Origin: Planctomycetota bacterium
GTDB lineage: Bacteria; Planctomycetota; Phycisphaerae; Phycisphaerales; Phycisphaeraceae
Direction of reading: 5' to 3'
Assembly: GCA_016350165.1 (NCBI GenBank)
Contig: CP066225.1
Location: 682,001 to 746,000, forward strand
DNA length: 64,000 nt
Shown: piece by piece, positions 46,866 through 56,316 of the stretch
How the letters are laid out: every line of letters begins with the position of its first letter
Numbering within the stretch: the stretch's first letter is position 1
Position numbers and translations under genes: made by a program
Notes under the pieces: model-generated
Databases searched by the model: none
Told to the model about the DNA's origin: nothing
The model's input: the letters and a program-made list of their open reading frames with translations, nothing else

Positions 46866-47504
46866 AGACATCAACCCTGATCCAAAAAGAAATAATCAAG
46901 ATGCTGTAGCAGGGATCAGAAACACTACTACAGACCCGGAACGCAGAATTACTTGGCAGCAACGTGCTGCGAGTCCCTAGAACAATCACCCATAATGTAC
47001 TTATTTACATGAAACAGACAAGTAAGACTTAAATCTTTTTATAGAATTATGTGCAATTCAATATGAAGGTAAATCCTTTAATAGCATACTGTTATAGCAA
47101 TTAAACGGCCCCAATATTCAATTTTCTGTAACCTTGACATGGGAAGAAAATTAAGCGCGAGCTTTTCACACCAATCCTATAGGCTGGAATGTCGCTTTTG
47201 GCGGCTAACCTATACATCAATATCCCCCGCTCAACTTCAACTCAGGTCCAAATCAGTACATTATTCCCACATCACAAATCACAATCGCGCTAATTTGTGG
47301 AAAACACTTTTCCGCTTCTAACCTTCACCTCAATTTTCTTCACGACAATCCCCCCGAGCCTGCCTGTATTTTGCCAAACATGGACATAATCCTAATAGCA
47401 AAAAAGATAGTCACGTACTATTATTCACTTGTTGTTTAATAATTTTTCAATGCATCCCACTGGGAAGCTAAACACAGACCCTTTTTTGAAAAGGAAAACA
47501 CAAC
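46866..47504. other. Intergenic region upstream of the autotransporter
   Basis: About 640 AT-rich bases with the autotransporter promoter presumably in its left part. Nothing else recognised. Confidence 0.4.
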
Positions 47505-47731
47505 AAGCGTGGCCGACAAAAGATTGATGCGAGAGTTGATAGCTAATTGTCTCCACGAAGTTTGCCGCCCGATGATATGAGCACCCAATTGTGCCCCACG
47601 CAGCACTTAGAACGTTTACTTCCAGATGTAAGAGTTTGTTCCTTCTGCTGCAATTTCGAAGAAACGGCCCGGTAAATTCGACATCATGAGAGACTAACGG
47701 AACGCATCAGTCACGGCCACGTCTTTTTTTA
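47505..47731 (+). ncRNA. Candidate structured RNA, about 225 nt
   Basis: Two long-range helices enclose the region: CGTGGCCG (47508-47515) with CGGCCACG (47714-47721), and TGATGCG (47525-47531) with CGCATCA (47703-47709). Inside, small hairpins are possible (GCAC / GTGC near 47580; GAAC..TTAC / GTAA..GTTC near 47610-47645). Seven T residues follow directly (47724-47730). No ORF fills it. The extended rod with a central region is reminiscent of 6S RNA in size and outline, but I cannot confirm a known family. tmRNA, RNase P and SRP signatures are absent. Confidence 0.45.
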
Positions 47732-47782
47732 TATTTGCACCTCCCCCCATCACGCCCTCAAGCGTGTTTTTTTATGCCCTCA

Positions 47783-48184
47783 TCAAACCTCAACCTCACC
47801 ATCAGCTTGCACATACCCATTCATGCCGCCCTCCAGCGACCTCACATCCGTGAACCCCTGATCACACAAGCTCTTCCCAGCCATCACCGATCGATGTCCG
47901 CCTGCACAGTACAGCACCACAGGCCGCTCCAAGTCCGCTTCACTCGCATTCCCATCAAAGCACGCTTTCTCCAGCTTCATCTCAATCACCCCACGGGGTA
48001 CATTCACCGCTCCCGGCACATGACCCTGTGCATACTCCTCAGGCTCCCTCACATCAACCACAACAACCGCCTCCCCTTCCTCCTCATCGATCAACGCTTT
48101 AAACTCCTCAGCATCAATCTCTTCCACAATCCCCATCGACCTCACCTCATTCGCCAGATCCATCAGATTTTTCTTCAATGCCAT
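47783..48184 (-). CDS. Rhodanese-like domain protein
   Basis: Single-domain sulphurtransferase of 133 aa. Marks are VVDVREPEEYAQGHVPGAVNVPRG, the CH2A-like motif, and VVLYCAGGHRSVMAGKSLCDQG, with the active-site Cys in the loop CAGGHR. A C-terminal LEGGMNGYVQADGEV closes the fold. Sulphur donor and acceptor are unknown. It lies downstream of hpf on the same strand, with the hpf terminator between. Confidence 0.88.
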   Translation of the reverse strand: MALKKNLMDLANEVRSMGIVEEIDAEEFKALIDEEEGEAVVVVDVREPEEYAQGHVPGAVNVPRGVIEMKLEKACFDGNASEADLERPVVLYCAGGHRSVMAGKSLCDQGFTDVRSLEGGMNGYVQADGEVEV

Positions 48185-48277
48185 GCCTTATCTCCACGTT
48201 TTTCCTGCTGGTATTGCCTTTTAACCATCTCCATCCTATCCACCACACCTCACAACAAGCAACCCCAATTCCGCGCA

Positions 48278-48306
48278 TGAAAAACCCACGCATCGTTAAA
48301 TACGTG
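48278..48306 (-). terminator. Intrinsic terminator after hpf
   Basis: Stem CCCACG / CGTGGG (48283-48288 and 48301-48306) with minus-strand T5 at 48278-48282. Confidence 0.75.
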
Positions 48307-48339
48307 GGCAACAGTTTTTATTTAATTGTTATATAGGCA

Positions 48340-48693
48340 TCACCATGCAAATGACATCGATGCACTACCCGTCCCTAAAGGACGCTGCTTATCTCTTTGA
48401 CGATTGATCTTTCTACGAACTGATCGTTTCAATCGTGTCGCAGCCATATCAACAGCCGCATACAAGTCATGTTCATCCTGCTCAAGATAGACCGTACCAA
48501 CACCACCCATATCGACCTGTACCTTCAATGTCATTTCATGCGAATCTTCATGCGAGTGATCGCGCGACAAGCGAACAATCACCTGTCTGATCCGCTCTGA
48601 AAAACCATCAAGGGCTACCGACAAACGACCCTCGATATGTTCAACCAGGCTGGGGGTTAGACCAACGTTCATACCGTGTACTTTGAATTGCAT
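48340..48693 (-). CDS. hpf: Ribosome hibernation promoting factor (short HPF/YfiA family)
   Basis: Binds the 30S subunit in stationary phase and helps form inactive ribosomes. The 117-aa protein has the single-domain S30AE pattern: MQFKVHGMNVGLTPSLVEHI, RIRQVIVRLSRDHSHEDSHE, TVYLEQDEHDLYAAVDMAATR and LKRSVRRKINRQRDK. It lacks the C-terminal dimerisation domain of long HPF. GGAG lies seven bases before the ATG. No rpoN or PTS genes neighbour it, unlike the usual gammaproteobacterial context. Confidence 0.92.
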   Translation of the reverse strand: MQFKVHGMNVGLTPSLVEHIEGRLSVALDGFSERIRQVIVRLSRDHSHEDSHEMTLKVQVDMGGVGTVYLEQDEHDLYAAVDMAATRLKRSVRRKINRQRDKQRPLGTGSASMSFAW

Positions 48694-48934
48694 GAAAGGT
48701 CTCCAATAAATGTATAAATGCGTATAGATATGTCTCTCCAGCTTCGTAAACTAACCACTCTACGAAGCTGTTAATTAACTCCAATCAATCGTCTTAATCT
48801 GAATTTCAATGAGCATGTAAATCGCTTCACAAACTTAGATTTAACTACTCCAGTATCCGAACTGCGCTCGGGAAGAGCAAGAAAAAAACACTTAAAAATA
48901 AGCCACAAATCAAATTTTCGTTAACATATATAAC

Positions 48935-49396
48935 ATGACCGATAATCTCCCCCATCACATCCAAATATTCGTGCCCACAGACGTTTGGCCAAGTGAAACC
49001 GAATTGTTATTCGGACGTGATGCAACCCGTTTTCTTCCACAAAATCAAACATCAAAAGATGATGCAAACTCTTTAACTCAACCTTATTGCATTGCAGTCA
49101 TTGATTCACATTCCAACACCACAATCGCCGCTCTGCTCTACCTCAAACAAACACATGACAATCAACCCATTGGTTCGATCCACCACCTTATTATTCCACC
49201 CCAACATCGAGGCAAAGGTCTTGCAGGCCAACTCCTTCGCCGCGCTATCTCACTCGCAAAAGAACACCATTCTTCATCCATTCGCACAACCGCCGGATTC
49301 GGCTGCCCCGATCATATCCACCTCTACCAACGCCTCGATTTCACACCCATCCCCGACCAATCTCAATATCCATACATTCTCACCAAACAGCTCTAA
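48935..49396 (+). CDS. GNAT-family N-acetyltransferase
   Basis: A 153-aa acetyltransferase. The acetyl-CoA-binding motif is HHLIIPPQHRGKGLAGQLLRRA (Q/RxxGxG/A type) at about residues 82-103, followed by a C-terminal strand LYQRLDFTPIPD. The N-terminal third (FVPTDVWPSETELLFGRD) is unusual and could determine the substrate, which is unknown. It is divergent from hpf. Two perfect intergenic dyads lie just behind its stop. Confidence 0.8.
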   Translation: MTDNLPHHIQIFVPTDVWPSETELLFGRDATRFLPQNQTSKDDANSLTQPYCIAVIDSHSNTTIAALLYLKQTHDNQPIGSIHHLIIPPQHRGKGLAGQLLRRAISLAKEHHSSSIRTTAGFGCPDHIHLYQRLDFTPIPDQSQYPYILTKQL

Positions 49397-49432
49397 CCAT
49401 CGATTAGTATCATTCATCTAACCATTGATTAG
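49393..49432. repeat. Two copies of the 15-bp intergenic dyad
   Basis: CTAACCATCGATTAG at 49393-49407 (overlapping the GNAT stop codon) and CTAACCATTGATTAG at 49418-49432, ten bases apart. Both match CTAAYCANNGATTAG exactly. Confidence 0.6.
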
Positions 49433-49452
49433 CCACCTAACCACCCAAATTA

Positions 49453-49475
49453 AAAAACCCGATCCAAAGACCGGG
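49453..49475 (-). terminator. Intrinsic terminator after nuoI
   Basis: CCCG-A-TC / GA-C-CGGG around CAAA; on the minus strand it runs into T6. It lies about 45 bases past the nuoI stop. Confidence 0.7.
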
Positions 49476-49518
49476 CTTCATTTCATATTCTTTTACAACC
49501 AACCTTTTCCGGAGGAAT

Positions 49519-50100
49519 TTACATTGGCTTCTGCTCAATTGTCTGATCATAAATCGACAGCAGCTTTTCTTTATCGAAGATCATTTCCTGACGAGTCATC
49601 CCAATAATGTCGTACGTCGGCGTCAACTCAATCGCATCCACCGGACAAGCCTCTTCACACATACCACAGTAAATGCAGCGAAGCTCATCAATATCAAACT
49701 TCACAGGATACTTCTCACGGTCATCCCAAGGCGACTCAGCACCTTCAATGTGAATGCAGTTTGCAGGACATGCCGTCGCACACATGAAGCAAGCCACGCA
49801 TCTCACACGACCTTCCTCATCACGATTCAGCCTATGCACACCTCTGAAGTTACCCGCATAAAGACCGCCCTCTTCAATCGGCAAATCTTCACGCCTCACC
49901 TCAGGATAAGGCATCACACGATTGTGCTTACGCTTATGACCACCAACAGCCCCTGCCAAATGGCGGAACGTTGTACCCAAACCCTTAAACACCTCAGGCA
50001 GGTAAAAGTTCTGGGCCGCTGTCATGGGCTTTAAATCAACATTCACCGTGTCTTCATCACGAATTGGCATATCTATCAGGTCCTTACCCCAAACCGACAT
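49519..50100 (-). CDS. nuoI: NADH-quinone oxidoreductase subunit I (2x 4Fe-4S)
   Basis: Complex I electron-transfer subunit that carries clusters N6a and N6b. Two CxxCxxCxxxCP motifs are intact: CVACFMCATACPANCI and CIYCGMCEEACPVDAI. The conserved MTRQEMIFDKEKLL follows. At 193 aa the called start is slightly upstream; ATG 50070 (MPIRDEDTV, AAGGA about 11 bases upstream) gives 183 aa and may be the real start. It is isolated from other nuo genes, like nuoB at 8.7 kb. Confidence 0.94.
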   Translation of the reverse strand: MSVWGKDLIDMPIRDEDTVNVDLKPMTAAQNFYLPEVFKGLGTTFRHLAGAVGGHKRKHNRVMPYPEVRREDLPIEEGGLYAGNFRGVHRLNRDEEGRVRCVACFMCATACPANCIHIEGAESPWDDREKYPVKFDIDELRCIYCGMCEEACPVDAIELTPTYDIIGMTRQEMIFDKEKLLSIYDQTIEQKPM

Positions 50101-50221
50101 TACATCAGTTCAGGCAAGATTTATCTAAAATCAGTCCTACCAATATTTTTGAGCAGATCCTCTCTACCGTCAAGTTCCCCCAATATCCCCCTCTTGCCTC
50201 CCATATCTGCCCACAAACTGA

Positions 50222-52501
50222 CTATTTCTGCATATACCGCCCAATCGTCTTAAACATCGCCTGATAGTGCTCGTTATACCCCGACCCCTGCAGCGGTCTC
50301 GCCATCGTCACCACCAGCCCATTATCCAAATCCACTCGAATTATCGACGCCGTCGCCGACCCATGCCCGAACATACGCTCCCCAAACACCAGTTCACCCG
50401 CTTCACCCTCCACAAACACATCCCTGAACCACTCCGTCCCCAGACCATACTCCACCTCAGGCGTGATCGTCCCCTTAAACACATCACCCACCCGCACAGG
50501 CAGCATCTCATCACGCGTCTTCACATCAAAGAACTGCAGATCCCCATACGTCCCCCCATTCAGCAACATCTGCCCTACCCTCGCCAAGTCCCTCGCACAC
50601 GCATGCGTCCCCCCAGCCGTATCGAACGACTCCGACTCCTCACACCCCAAAGGCACCCACAGATGCTCCTGCATCATCCTTCCAAAGCTCTCACCACCCA
50701 CTAGCTCGCACACTCTCCCCACCAGATTCAGACTCAATCCGTTGTATGTGTATTTCACACTCGGATAAATCGAGTCCATCCGATTCTTCACCGCATCATC
50801 AAACCACACATTCGGCATCCCCCCATAATTCACATGCCCCTCCATCCCCGCTAAGTGCATCATGCACTGCCTCACCGTGATCGCCTTCTCACCTTCCGTA
50901 TCAAACCCCTCAATATACTTCCCAATCGGCTCATCCAATTCCACCAGCCCCTGATACCTGAACATCGATAGCACCGTACTGAACATCAACTTCGAAATTG
51001 AAGCCACTTCAAATGTCGTCGTCTTCTCAATTCCAGCATCCTCAGCACCATAATGCGCCCCCTCATAAGCCACCACGCCGTTCCTCACAACCATCACATT
51101 GAACGGCACCCCACTCTCCTCAGCCCACTTCTGACACACCTCACCCATCGCCTCCTTAAACCCATCATCAAACCCAGCCTCCGCAAGCGTCCCCTCATGC
51201 ACTTCCACACCACCACGCCCCTCAAGCTCAACTACCTTCGGATACTCAAGCTTCACAGCCTCTCTCCCCTCAACCTTCATACGCAGCTTCAACGCCTGAT
51301 CCTGACTCAACATCCAAGGCGTCTCCCATTTCTCATACTCATCTAAACGCCCCTCACCCTCCGCACGCGACAACTCCAACAACCCATTCAGCATCTGTAT
51401 CCCCTGTGGCTCCGACAACAACGACCCCCAAACCAATCCACCATAAAACTGACGCATCACACGCTCGTCATACATCCCCAACACATTCCCACTCACCCCA
51501 AACTCATTCAAATCACTCAGATTCAAATTTCCCCAATACCGTGACCATGCCACCCACTTGTACAGCACAACCGCAGGCACAACCTGATTCAATTCAAACC
51601 CATCCTCACCCTTCACATTAACCCAAGCCCAATACACACCCTCTTCACTTGCCTTCTCAACTTCATTCAGTTCACGATCAAACCACTTCATCTCAATCGC
51701 ATAATCACCCAAAACCTTCTTCGCCAACTCAGGATTATCAAATTCCATCGGCAACAAGTTCGGGCCATTCAACACATAACCATTGCCCCAAGGATTCTGA
51801 TACCGAATCTTCTCCCACAACAATCGCTCAACCAACTGCTCCCTCTCCATCTCCGCAAGCATCTCCGCCTTTTTCCCCTCAGGCACCAATTTCATCCCAA
51901 AACCCCAACCATACATATCATTCTCAACCTTCACCAAAACACGATTCACCCCTTCTTTCACAGTAAAACTAAACTGATCGTCACCCACATTAATCCCCCG
52001 ACCATGCCGACGAAACTCATGCACCATCTCGCCATTCACCCAAACCTTCGCCCGATCATCCGAACCAAAGAACACCTCAACCTGCTGCTCTTTCTCCGCT
52101 TCAATTTCTGTATACGCATACGCAACACGACGCCCCGAATCCTTCAGCACGCCACCAAACGACAAGCTATCACCATTACGCAACCCAACCTTCTTTGACG
52201 TCGTAACCCATTCCTTCCCCGCCTCATCAACAAACCGCACACCTGTCCGCTCACCGATCGTTGCGTTCGCTTCACCACCAAGTTCACTCAGGTAATCAAT
52301 ATCCAAGCCAGCACTGTTATTACCGCCAACCTGCTTTTCCTTAGGCAACTCATCATTCGGAAACACGCCCAATAGCAACCACTCAAATTGCGTCTTGCTA
52401 TCAACATCCTCAATCTTCACACTGCCCCAACTTTCTACAACACCGACAAGGCTCATCACCAAAATCATCCATACAATAACGACCACACGCATAGCACTCA
52501 T
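50222..52501 (-). CDS. Secreted serine hydrolase (beta-lactamase class C fold) with N-terminal extension
   Basis: Exported protein of 759 aa. A signal peptide covers residues 1-28. Residues about 30-215 form a beta-sandwich (GDSLSFGGVLKDSGRRVAYAY, VEVFFGSDDRAKVWVNGEMV), like a carbohydrate- or PA14-type module. A linker follows, and residues about 430-759 form a penicillin-binding/beta-lactamase C domain. Its triad is visible: FEVASISKLMFS (SxxK), YTYNGLSLNLVG (YxN) and MFGHGSATAS (HxG). Such enzymes act as esterases, DD-peptidases or amidases; the true substrate is unknown. AAGGAG lies seven bases before the ATG. It is a stand-alone unit. Confidence 0.87.
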   Translation of the reverse strand: MSAMRVVVIVWMILVMSLVGVVESWGSVKIEDVDSKTQFEWLLLGVFPNDELPKEKQVGGNNSAGLDIDYLSELGGEANATIGERTGVRFVDEAGKEWVTTSKKVGLRNGDSLSFGGVLKDSGRRVAYAYTEIEAEKEQQVEVFFGSDDRAKVWVNGEMVHEFRRHGRGINVGDDQFSFTVKEGVNRVLVKVENDMYGWGFGMKLVPEGKKAEMLAEMEREQLVERLLWEKIRYQNPWGNGYVLNGPNLLPMEFDNPELAKKVLGDYAIEMKWFDRELNEVEKASEEGVYWAWVNVKGEDGFELNQVVPAVVLYKWVAWSRYWGNLNLSDLNEFGVSGNVLGMYDERVMRQFYGGLVWGSLLSEPQGIQMLNGLLELSRAEGEGRLDEYEKWETPWMLSQDQALKLRMKVEGREAVKLEYPKVVELEGRGGVEVHEGTLAEAGFDDGFKEAMGEVCQKWAEESGVPFNVMVVRNGVVAYEGAHYGAEDAGIEKTTTFEVASISKLMFSTVLSMFRYQGLVELDEPIGKYIEGFDTEGEKAITVRQCMMHLAGMEGHVNYGGMPNVWFDDAVKNRMDSIYPSVKYTYNGLSLNLVGRVCELVGGESFGRMMQEHLWVPLGCEESESFDTAGGTHACARDLARVGQMLLNGGTYGDLQFFDVKTRDEMLPVRVGDVFKGTITPEVEYGLGTEWFRDVFVEGEAGELVFGERMFGHGSATASIIRVDLDNGLVVTMARPLQGSGYNEHYQAMFKTIGRYMQK

Positions 52502-53088
52502 CAGCGAGCTCCTTCACACGATGCTTAAACAAAACTCATTCACTTTTACCCAGTAGCTTCGCCCGCCAATATAACAACCGTACAACCCCTAATCAATACC
52601 TAACATCCTCACCTGTCTACTTATTCACATTCATCTGACGATACAAGCACACTTAACATCACACACAACCACACATTAACTTTCACTTCACCCTAGCCGC
52701 CGATCCACGATCGGCGCGCTCACACCTCACCCCTCACCTACCTCACACATTGACCTCTAACCATCTAATAGACACAACAAAACCCACCAAACCATTAGCC
52801 GCAGACCTACAGGCTGCGGAAGCCTCACCACTCCCCACCTCACCCCCAATCATCGACGCACAACCCCTCTAACCATCGCATAGAAAAACAACCCACGACC
52901 ATAGATCGTGAGTTGCCATTGATTATCATCTTTTTAAAACGCCCCCACCTCGCTTGCGCTCAGCCGGCGAGCCACGCTCGCCGTGCTCATCCCTCAAACC
53001 TCCCCACCTCAAAAACTTCAGCAAACACAAACAACTCAAAACGCATCGCTTGCGTCCCCACTAGCACTAACAACTAGCACTAGCACTG
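52502..53088. repeat. Repeat-rich intergenic region
   Basis: About 590 C-rich bases with no gene. It holds palindromes at 52699-52715 (GCCGATC / GATCGGC, CAC loop), 52799-52819 (CCGCAG / CTGCGG) and 52965-52983 (CGGCGAGC / GCTCGCCG, CAC loop). It also holds two degenerate intergenic dyads at 52757-52771 and 52869-52883. The last palindrome and its right flank are repeated upstream of trkH. Confidence 0.65.
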
Positions 53089-54711
53089 CTACTCACTCCG
53101 CCAGAAGCTAGGCGTGAACAGCACCAGAATCGCATACACCTCAAGCCTTCCCAACGCCATCAGAAGCGACATCACAATCTTGCTAGGCGTCGAAAAGAAC
53201 CCATAGTTCTCAATCGCGCCCACCTGATCCAGACCCGGACCAATATTGTTCAGCGTTGCAGCACTCGCTGTCGCCGCCGTCGCATAACTGATACTCCCCT
53301 CTGGCTCAAAGATCATCAGCAAAATCGACCCCGCGCCAAACAGCACAAAGATCCCGATGATGTATACCAGCACAGCCTGCTTCAGTTCAGCCGAGATCGT
53401 ACTTCCACCAATCCTGATCGGCCGCACAACATTTGGCCTAAATATCCGCTCAATCTCAGCAATGATAATCTTGAACCCGATCAAAATTCGGATCACCTTA
53501 ATACCACCACCCGTCGAACCAGCCGACGCGCCAACAAACATCAACAGCAGCAACACCATCTTCGGTACAAACGGCCACAAATTGAAATCCGCCGTTCCAA
53601 AACCAGTCGTCGTCTGAATCGACACCACTTGGAACATCCCATACCGCACCGATTCAGGAACCGTCCCCTCAACCGTCGAGCCATCCGTCACCGTGATCGT
53701 CGAACCAATCAAATAACCACTTACAATCACCGTCGCAACACCAATGATCGCAAGATAAGTCCTCAGCTCCGGATCTTTCCAAACAACCTTAAACCGTCTT
53801 CTTGCCAAGTGGTAATACAACCCAAAGTTCACACCCGCCAGAATCATGAACAAGATCGTAATCCAGTCAACCATCCATGAATCAAACACCCCAATACGCT
53901 GAGCGTTGTAATACCCAATACTCGCGTTATGAGTTGAGAATCCACCAGTCGCTAGCGTCGCAAACGTATGACAAACCGCCTCAAACCAAGTCAATCCAAA
54001 ATACTTGTATAGCAGCACCTGAATGATCGTGAAGAACAAATAGATCAGCCACAAGATTCTCGCAGTCTCTCTAATTCGAGGCCTCACACCTTGCTGCTGA
54101 GGACCCGGCGCTTCAACAAAAAACAGTCGTTTACCACCAACACCCAGGTTCGGCAGCACCGCCACAAACAAAACAACAATCCCTAAACCACCCAACCAAT
54201 GCGTCATCGCACGCCACAACAACAGCGCCCTTGGTATCCCCGTAATATCACTTAACACCGTCGAACCAGTCGTCGTCAAACCGCTCATCGCCTCGAAATA
54301 ACAAGACGCAAACGATGCAAACTCATGGCCCGATGTCGTCGCGGGATTCAACAAATGATCTGCATTGAAATGCCACCAAAAAAAGTAAGGCAGCCCCGAC
54401 AACGCAGCACCAATCAACCACGTTAACGCAACCAACAGTAACGCCTCACGCCTCCCCAGCGTGTCGTCTTCCCAATGAGCAAGCGCACTTTCATTCTCAC
54501 CATTCAGCTTACGCCGACTCACAAACCACAACACCAAACCAACAAACGCGCCGATCGTAATCGTTCCACCCAAACCCAATATCGCGTAATACTCATCTCG
54601 TTGAGCCGCAGCATACCACTGCCAAGTTGCCCATGCTGTAATCATCAACATGCACAAGCACATAACCAGTAACACAAGACCCAGTTGTTGGAGGACCAGA
54701 CGTATCTTCAT
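53089..54711 (-). CDS. trkH: TrkH-family potassium transporter
   Basis: Membrane subunit of a K+ uptake system regulated by TrkA. Four pore repeats are visible with selectivity-filter signatures SGLTTTGSTV, FATLATGGFSTHN, SIQTTTGFGTADF and TLNNIGPGLDQVG. The gate-region loop GASAGSTGGGIKVIRI is also present. About ten helices surround them. At 540 aa it is close to E. coli TrkH (483 aa) with a longer N-terminus. trkA lies 216 bases upstream on the same strand with a repeat element between. Both probably form one system. Confidence 0.93.
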   Translation of the reverse strand: MKIRLVLQQLGLVLLVMCLCMLMITAWATWQWYAAAQRDEYYAILGLGGTITIGAFVGLVLWFVSRRKLNGENESALAHWEDDTLGRREALLLVALTWLIGAALSGLPYFFWWHFNADHLLNPATTSGHEFASFASCYFEAMSGLTTTGSTVLSDITGIPRALLLWRAMTHWLGGLGIVVLFVAVLPNLGVGGKRLFFVEAPGPQQQGVRPRIRETARILWLIYLFFTIIQVLLYKYFGLTWFEAVCHTFATLATGGFSTHNASIGYYNAQRIGVFDSWMVDWITILFMILAGVNFGLYYHLARRRFKVVWKDPELRTYLAIIGVATVIVSGYLIGSTITVTDGSTVEGTVPESVRYGMFQVVSIQTTTGFGTADFNLWPFVPKMVLLLLMFVGASAGSTGGGIKVIRILIGFKIIIAEIERIFRPNVVRPIRIGGSTISAELKQAVLVYIIGIFVLFGAGSILLMIFEPEGSISYATAATASAATLNNIGPGLDQVGAIENYGFFSTPSKIVMSLLMALGRLEVYAILVLFTPSFWRSE

Positions 54712-54927
54712 AATCTATTTTGCACTGATTCTTTAATAAGAAATACTCATCCACTAATCAACGATTAGCCCTGCCCCACATTCCCTCACCAATCCATCTA
54801 CCCAAACCCCACATTCCAATAATCAGCGAGCCACGCTCGCCGTGCCCATCCCTCAAATCTCCTCACCCCAAAATTTTTCAGCACATGCAAGCTATCCCCC
54901 TCGCCTCGCTTGCGTCCAGCACTAACT
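54712..54927. repeat. Repeat element between trkA and trkH
   Basis: Contains a perfect intergenic dyad (54753-54767) and a palindrome GCGAGC / GCTCGC with CAC loop (54826-54840). The palindrome is followed by CGTGCCCATCCCTCAAATCT, similar to the sequence after the palindrome at 52965. Confidence 0.6.
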
Positions 54928-56316
54928 CTAACTAAGCAGCGAGCCCATCCAGTTCGCGCCTGGTATCGAAAGCGCCTTACCCCCAAACAAACGACGCAAC
55001 TCCGATTTGCTCGATGCGGGCCCGACAACAATAACTGTGTCATTCGCCTCAATCGTCGAGGACGCGCCCGGCACAAACACCTCGTTATTCCTCTGTATCG
55101 CAGCAATCATGCAATGCGACGGAAACTTAATATCTAACAGTTGCTTAGAGAGAACCTTCTTCGCTTCCTCAGGCACCTTAATCTCATAGATCTCAGCAAT
55201 CCCTTCAGACAGCGAACCCAATCGTCTCACAGGACCCGGCTCGATCAACCGTTGAATCTCAGTCACCGCAGTCGATCGCGGACTAAACGCCTTGTCGATC
55301 CCAACGTGTCTAAGCAAGTGTAAGTACGTCGGCCGTTGCAACACAGCCATCGCTTTCGCAACGCCCATCGATTTCGCACGCGCTGCAGCAAGAATGTTTG
55401 TTTCTTCATCATCCGTCATTGCAACGAACGCATCCGCCAAATCAACGCGTTCCTCTTTCAGTGCATCCGTGTTCACCGCATCTGCATTGAGTACCGTGAC
55501 CCAATCCAGTTTTTCAGACAACTCTTCAGCACGTTCGCGATCGTCTTCAAATAATCGAATCGAAAAACCCCTATTTTTCAAGACTCGACACAACCAAACC
55601 GCTTGTCCGGTCCCGCCCATGATGATCAAACGACGACGTTTATCTATTGTGGTTTGGAACACCTTACGAATCTTCTCAAAGGAGTTCGCATCGCCGATGA
55701 TCGTCAGAATATCATGTGCTTCAATCACCGTATCCGCATCCGGGATTGAAGGATAACCAAAGTGCTCAACCGCAGTTACGCGGGCAGCACCCGGCAACTT
55801 AATATCACGTAACTTCAACCCGACTGCATTTGAGTCTTCAGAGACAGGCAATTGCTGCATCTCAACTTTCCCCCGGGCAAACTGCTCAACCGCTAATGCA
55901 CCCGGATTTCGCAACGTCGAAGCGATCGCATGCGCGGTTGCATACTCAGGACAGACCATATGATCGACACCTAAGTGCTTGGCATAAGCGAAGCTACGTT
56001 GTTCGTAGAATGCGGAGTGGTGAACGCGGGCGATGCAAGTTGTTGCGCCGACGCCTTTTGCGATGGATGCTGCGAGGAGATTGATTTCATCTGAGGAAGT
56101 GGCAGCGATGAAAAGATCTGCTTTCGCGGTGCCTGCTTCGAGGAGGATATCGGCCTGCGTGGCGTTGCCGAGCAGAGAACGGACATCCATAACATCATCG
56201 AGTTCCGCAAGTTTCGCGGGAGACTGATCGATGACTGTGATGTTGTTACGGGCTTGGGCGAGTACTTCGGCAGAGTGCCTGCCGACTTCACCGGCGCCGC
56301 AGATAACGATATTCAT
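54928..56316 (-). CDS. trkA: TrkA potassium-uptake regulatory protein (two RCK domains)
   Basis: Cytosolic NAD(H)-binding regulator of TrkH. Two RCK units in tandem: residues 1-225 with IVICGAGEVGRHSAEVLA and VIDQSPAKLAELDD, then a TrkA_C domain; and residues 230-462 with LIIMGGTGQAVWLCRVLKNR, then FAMTDDEETNILAAARAKS-type strands and a second TrkA_C. At 462 aa it is full length. Plus-strand base composition switches from C-rich to G-rich inside this gene near 55.98 kb, without breaking the frame. Confidence 0.94.
   Translation of the reverse strand: MNIVICGAGEVGRHSAEVLAQARNNITVIDQSPAKLAELDDVMDVRSLLGNATQADILLEAGTAKADLFIAATSSDEINLLAASIAKGVGATTCIARVHHSAFYEQRSFAYAKHLGVDHMVCPEYATAHAIASTLRNPGALAVEQFARGKVEMQQLPVSEDSNAVGLKLRDIKLPGAARVTAVEHFGYPSIPDADTVIEAHDILTIIGDANSFEKIRKVFQTTIDKRRRLIIMGGTGQAVWLCRVLKNRGFSIRLFEDDRERAEELSEKLDWVTVLNADAVNTDALKEERVDLADAFVAMTDDEETNILAAARAKSMGVAKAMAVLQRPTYLHLLRHVGIDKAFSPRSTAVTEIQRLIEPGPVRRLGSLSEGIAEIYEIKVPEEAKKVLSKQLLDIKFPSHCMIAAIQRNNEVFVPGASSTIEANDTVIVVGPASSKSELRRLFGGKALSIPGANWMGSLLS

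Noticed and set aside
47505-47731. tmRNA, RNase P RNA or SRP RNA at 47.5 kb
   Set aside because: Size and conserved sequence signatures of all three are missing.
47735-48280. Plus-strand frame opposite the rhodanese gene
   Set aside because: His/Pro/Arg-rich shadow with no family; the rhodanese motif on the minus strand is clear.
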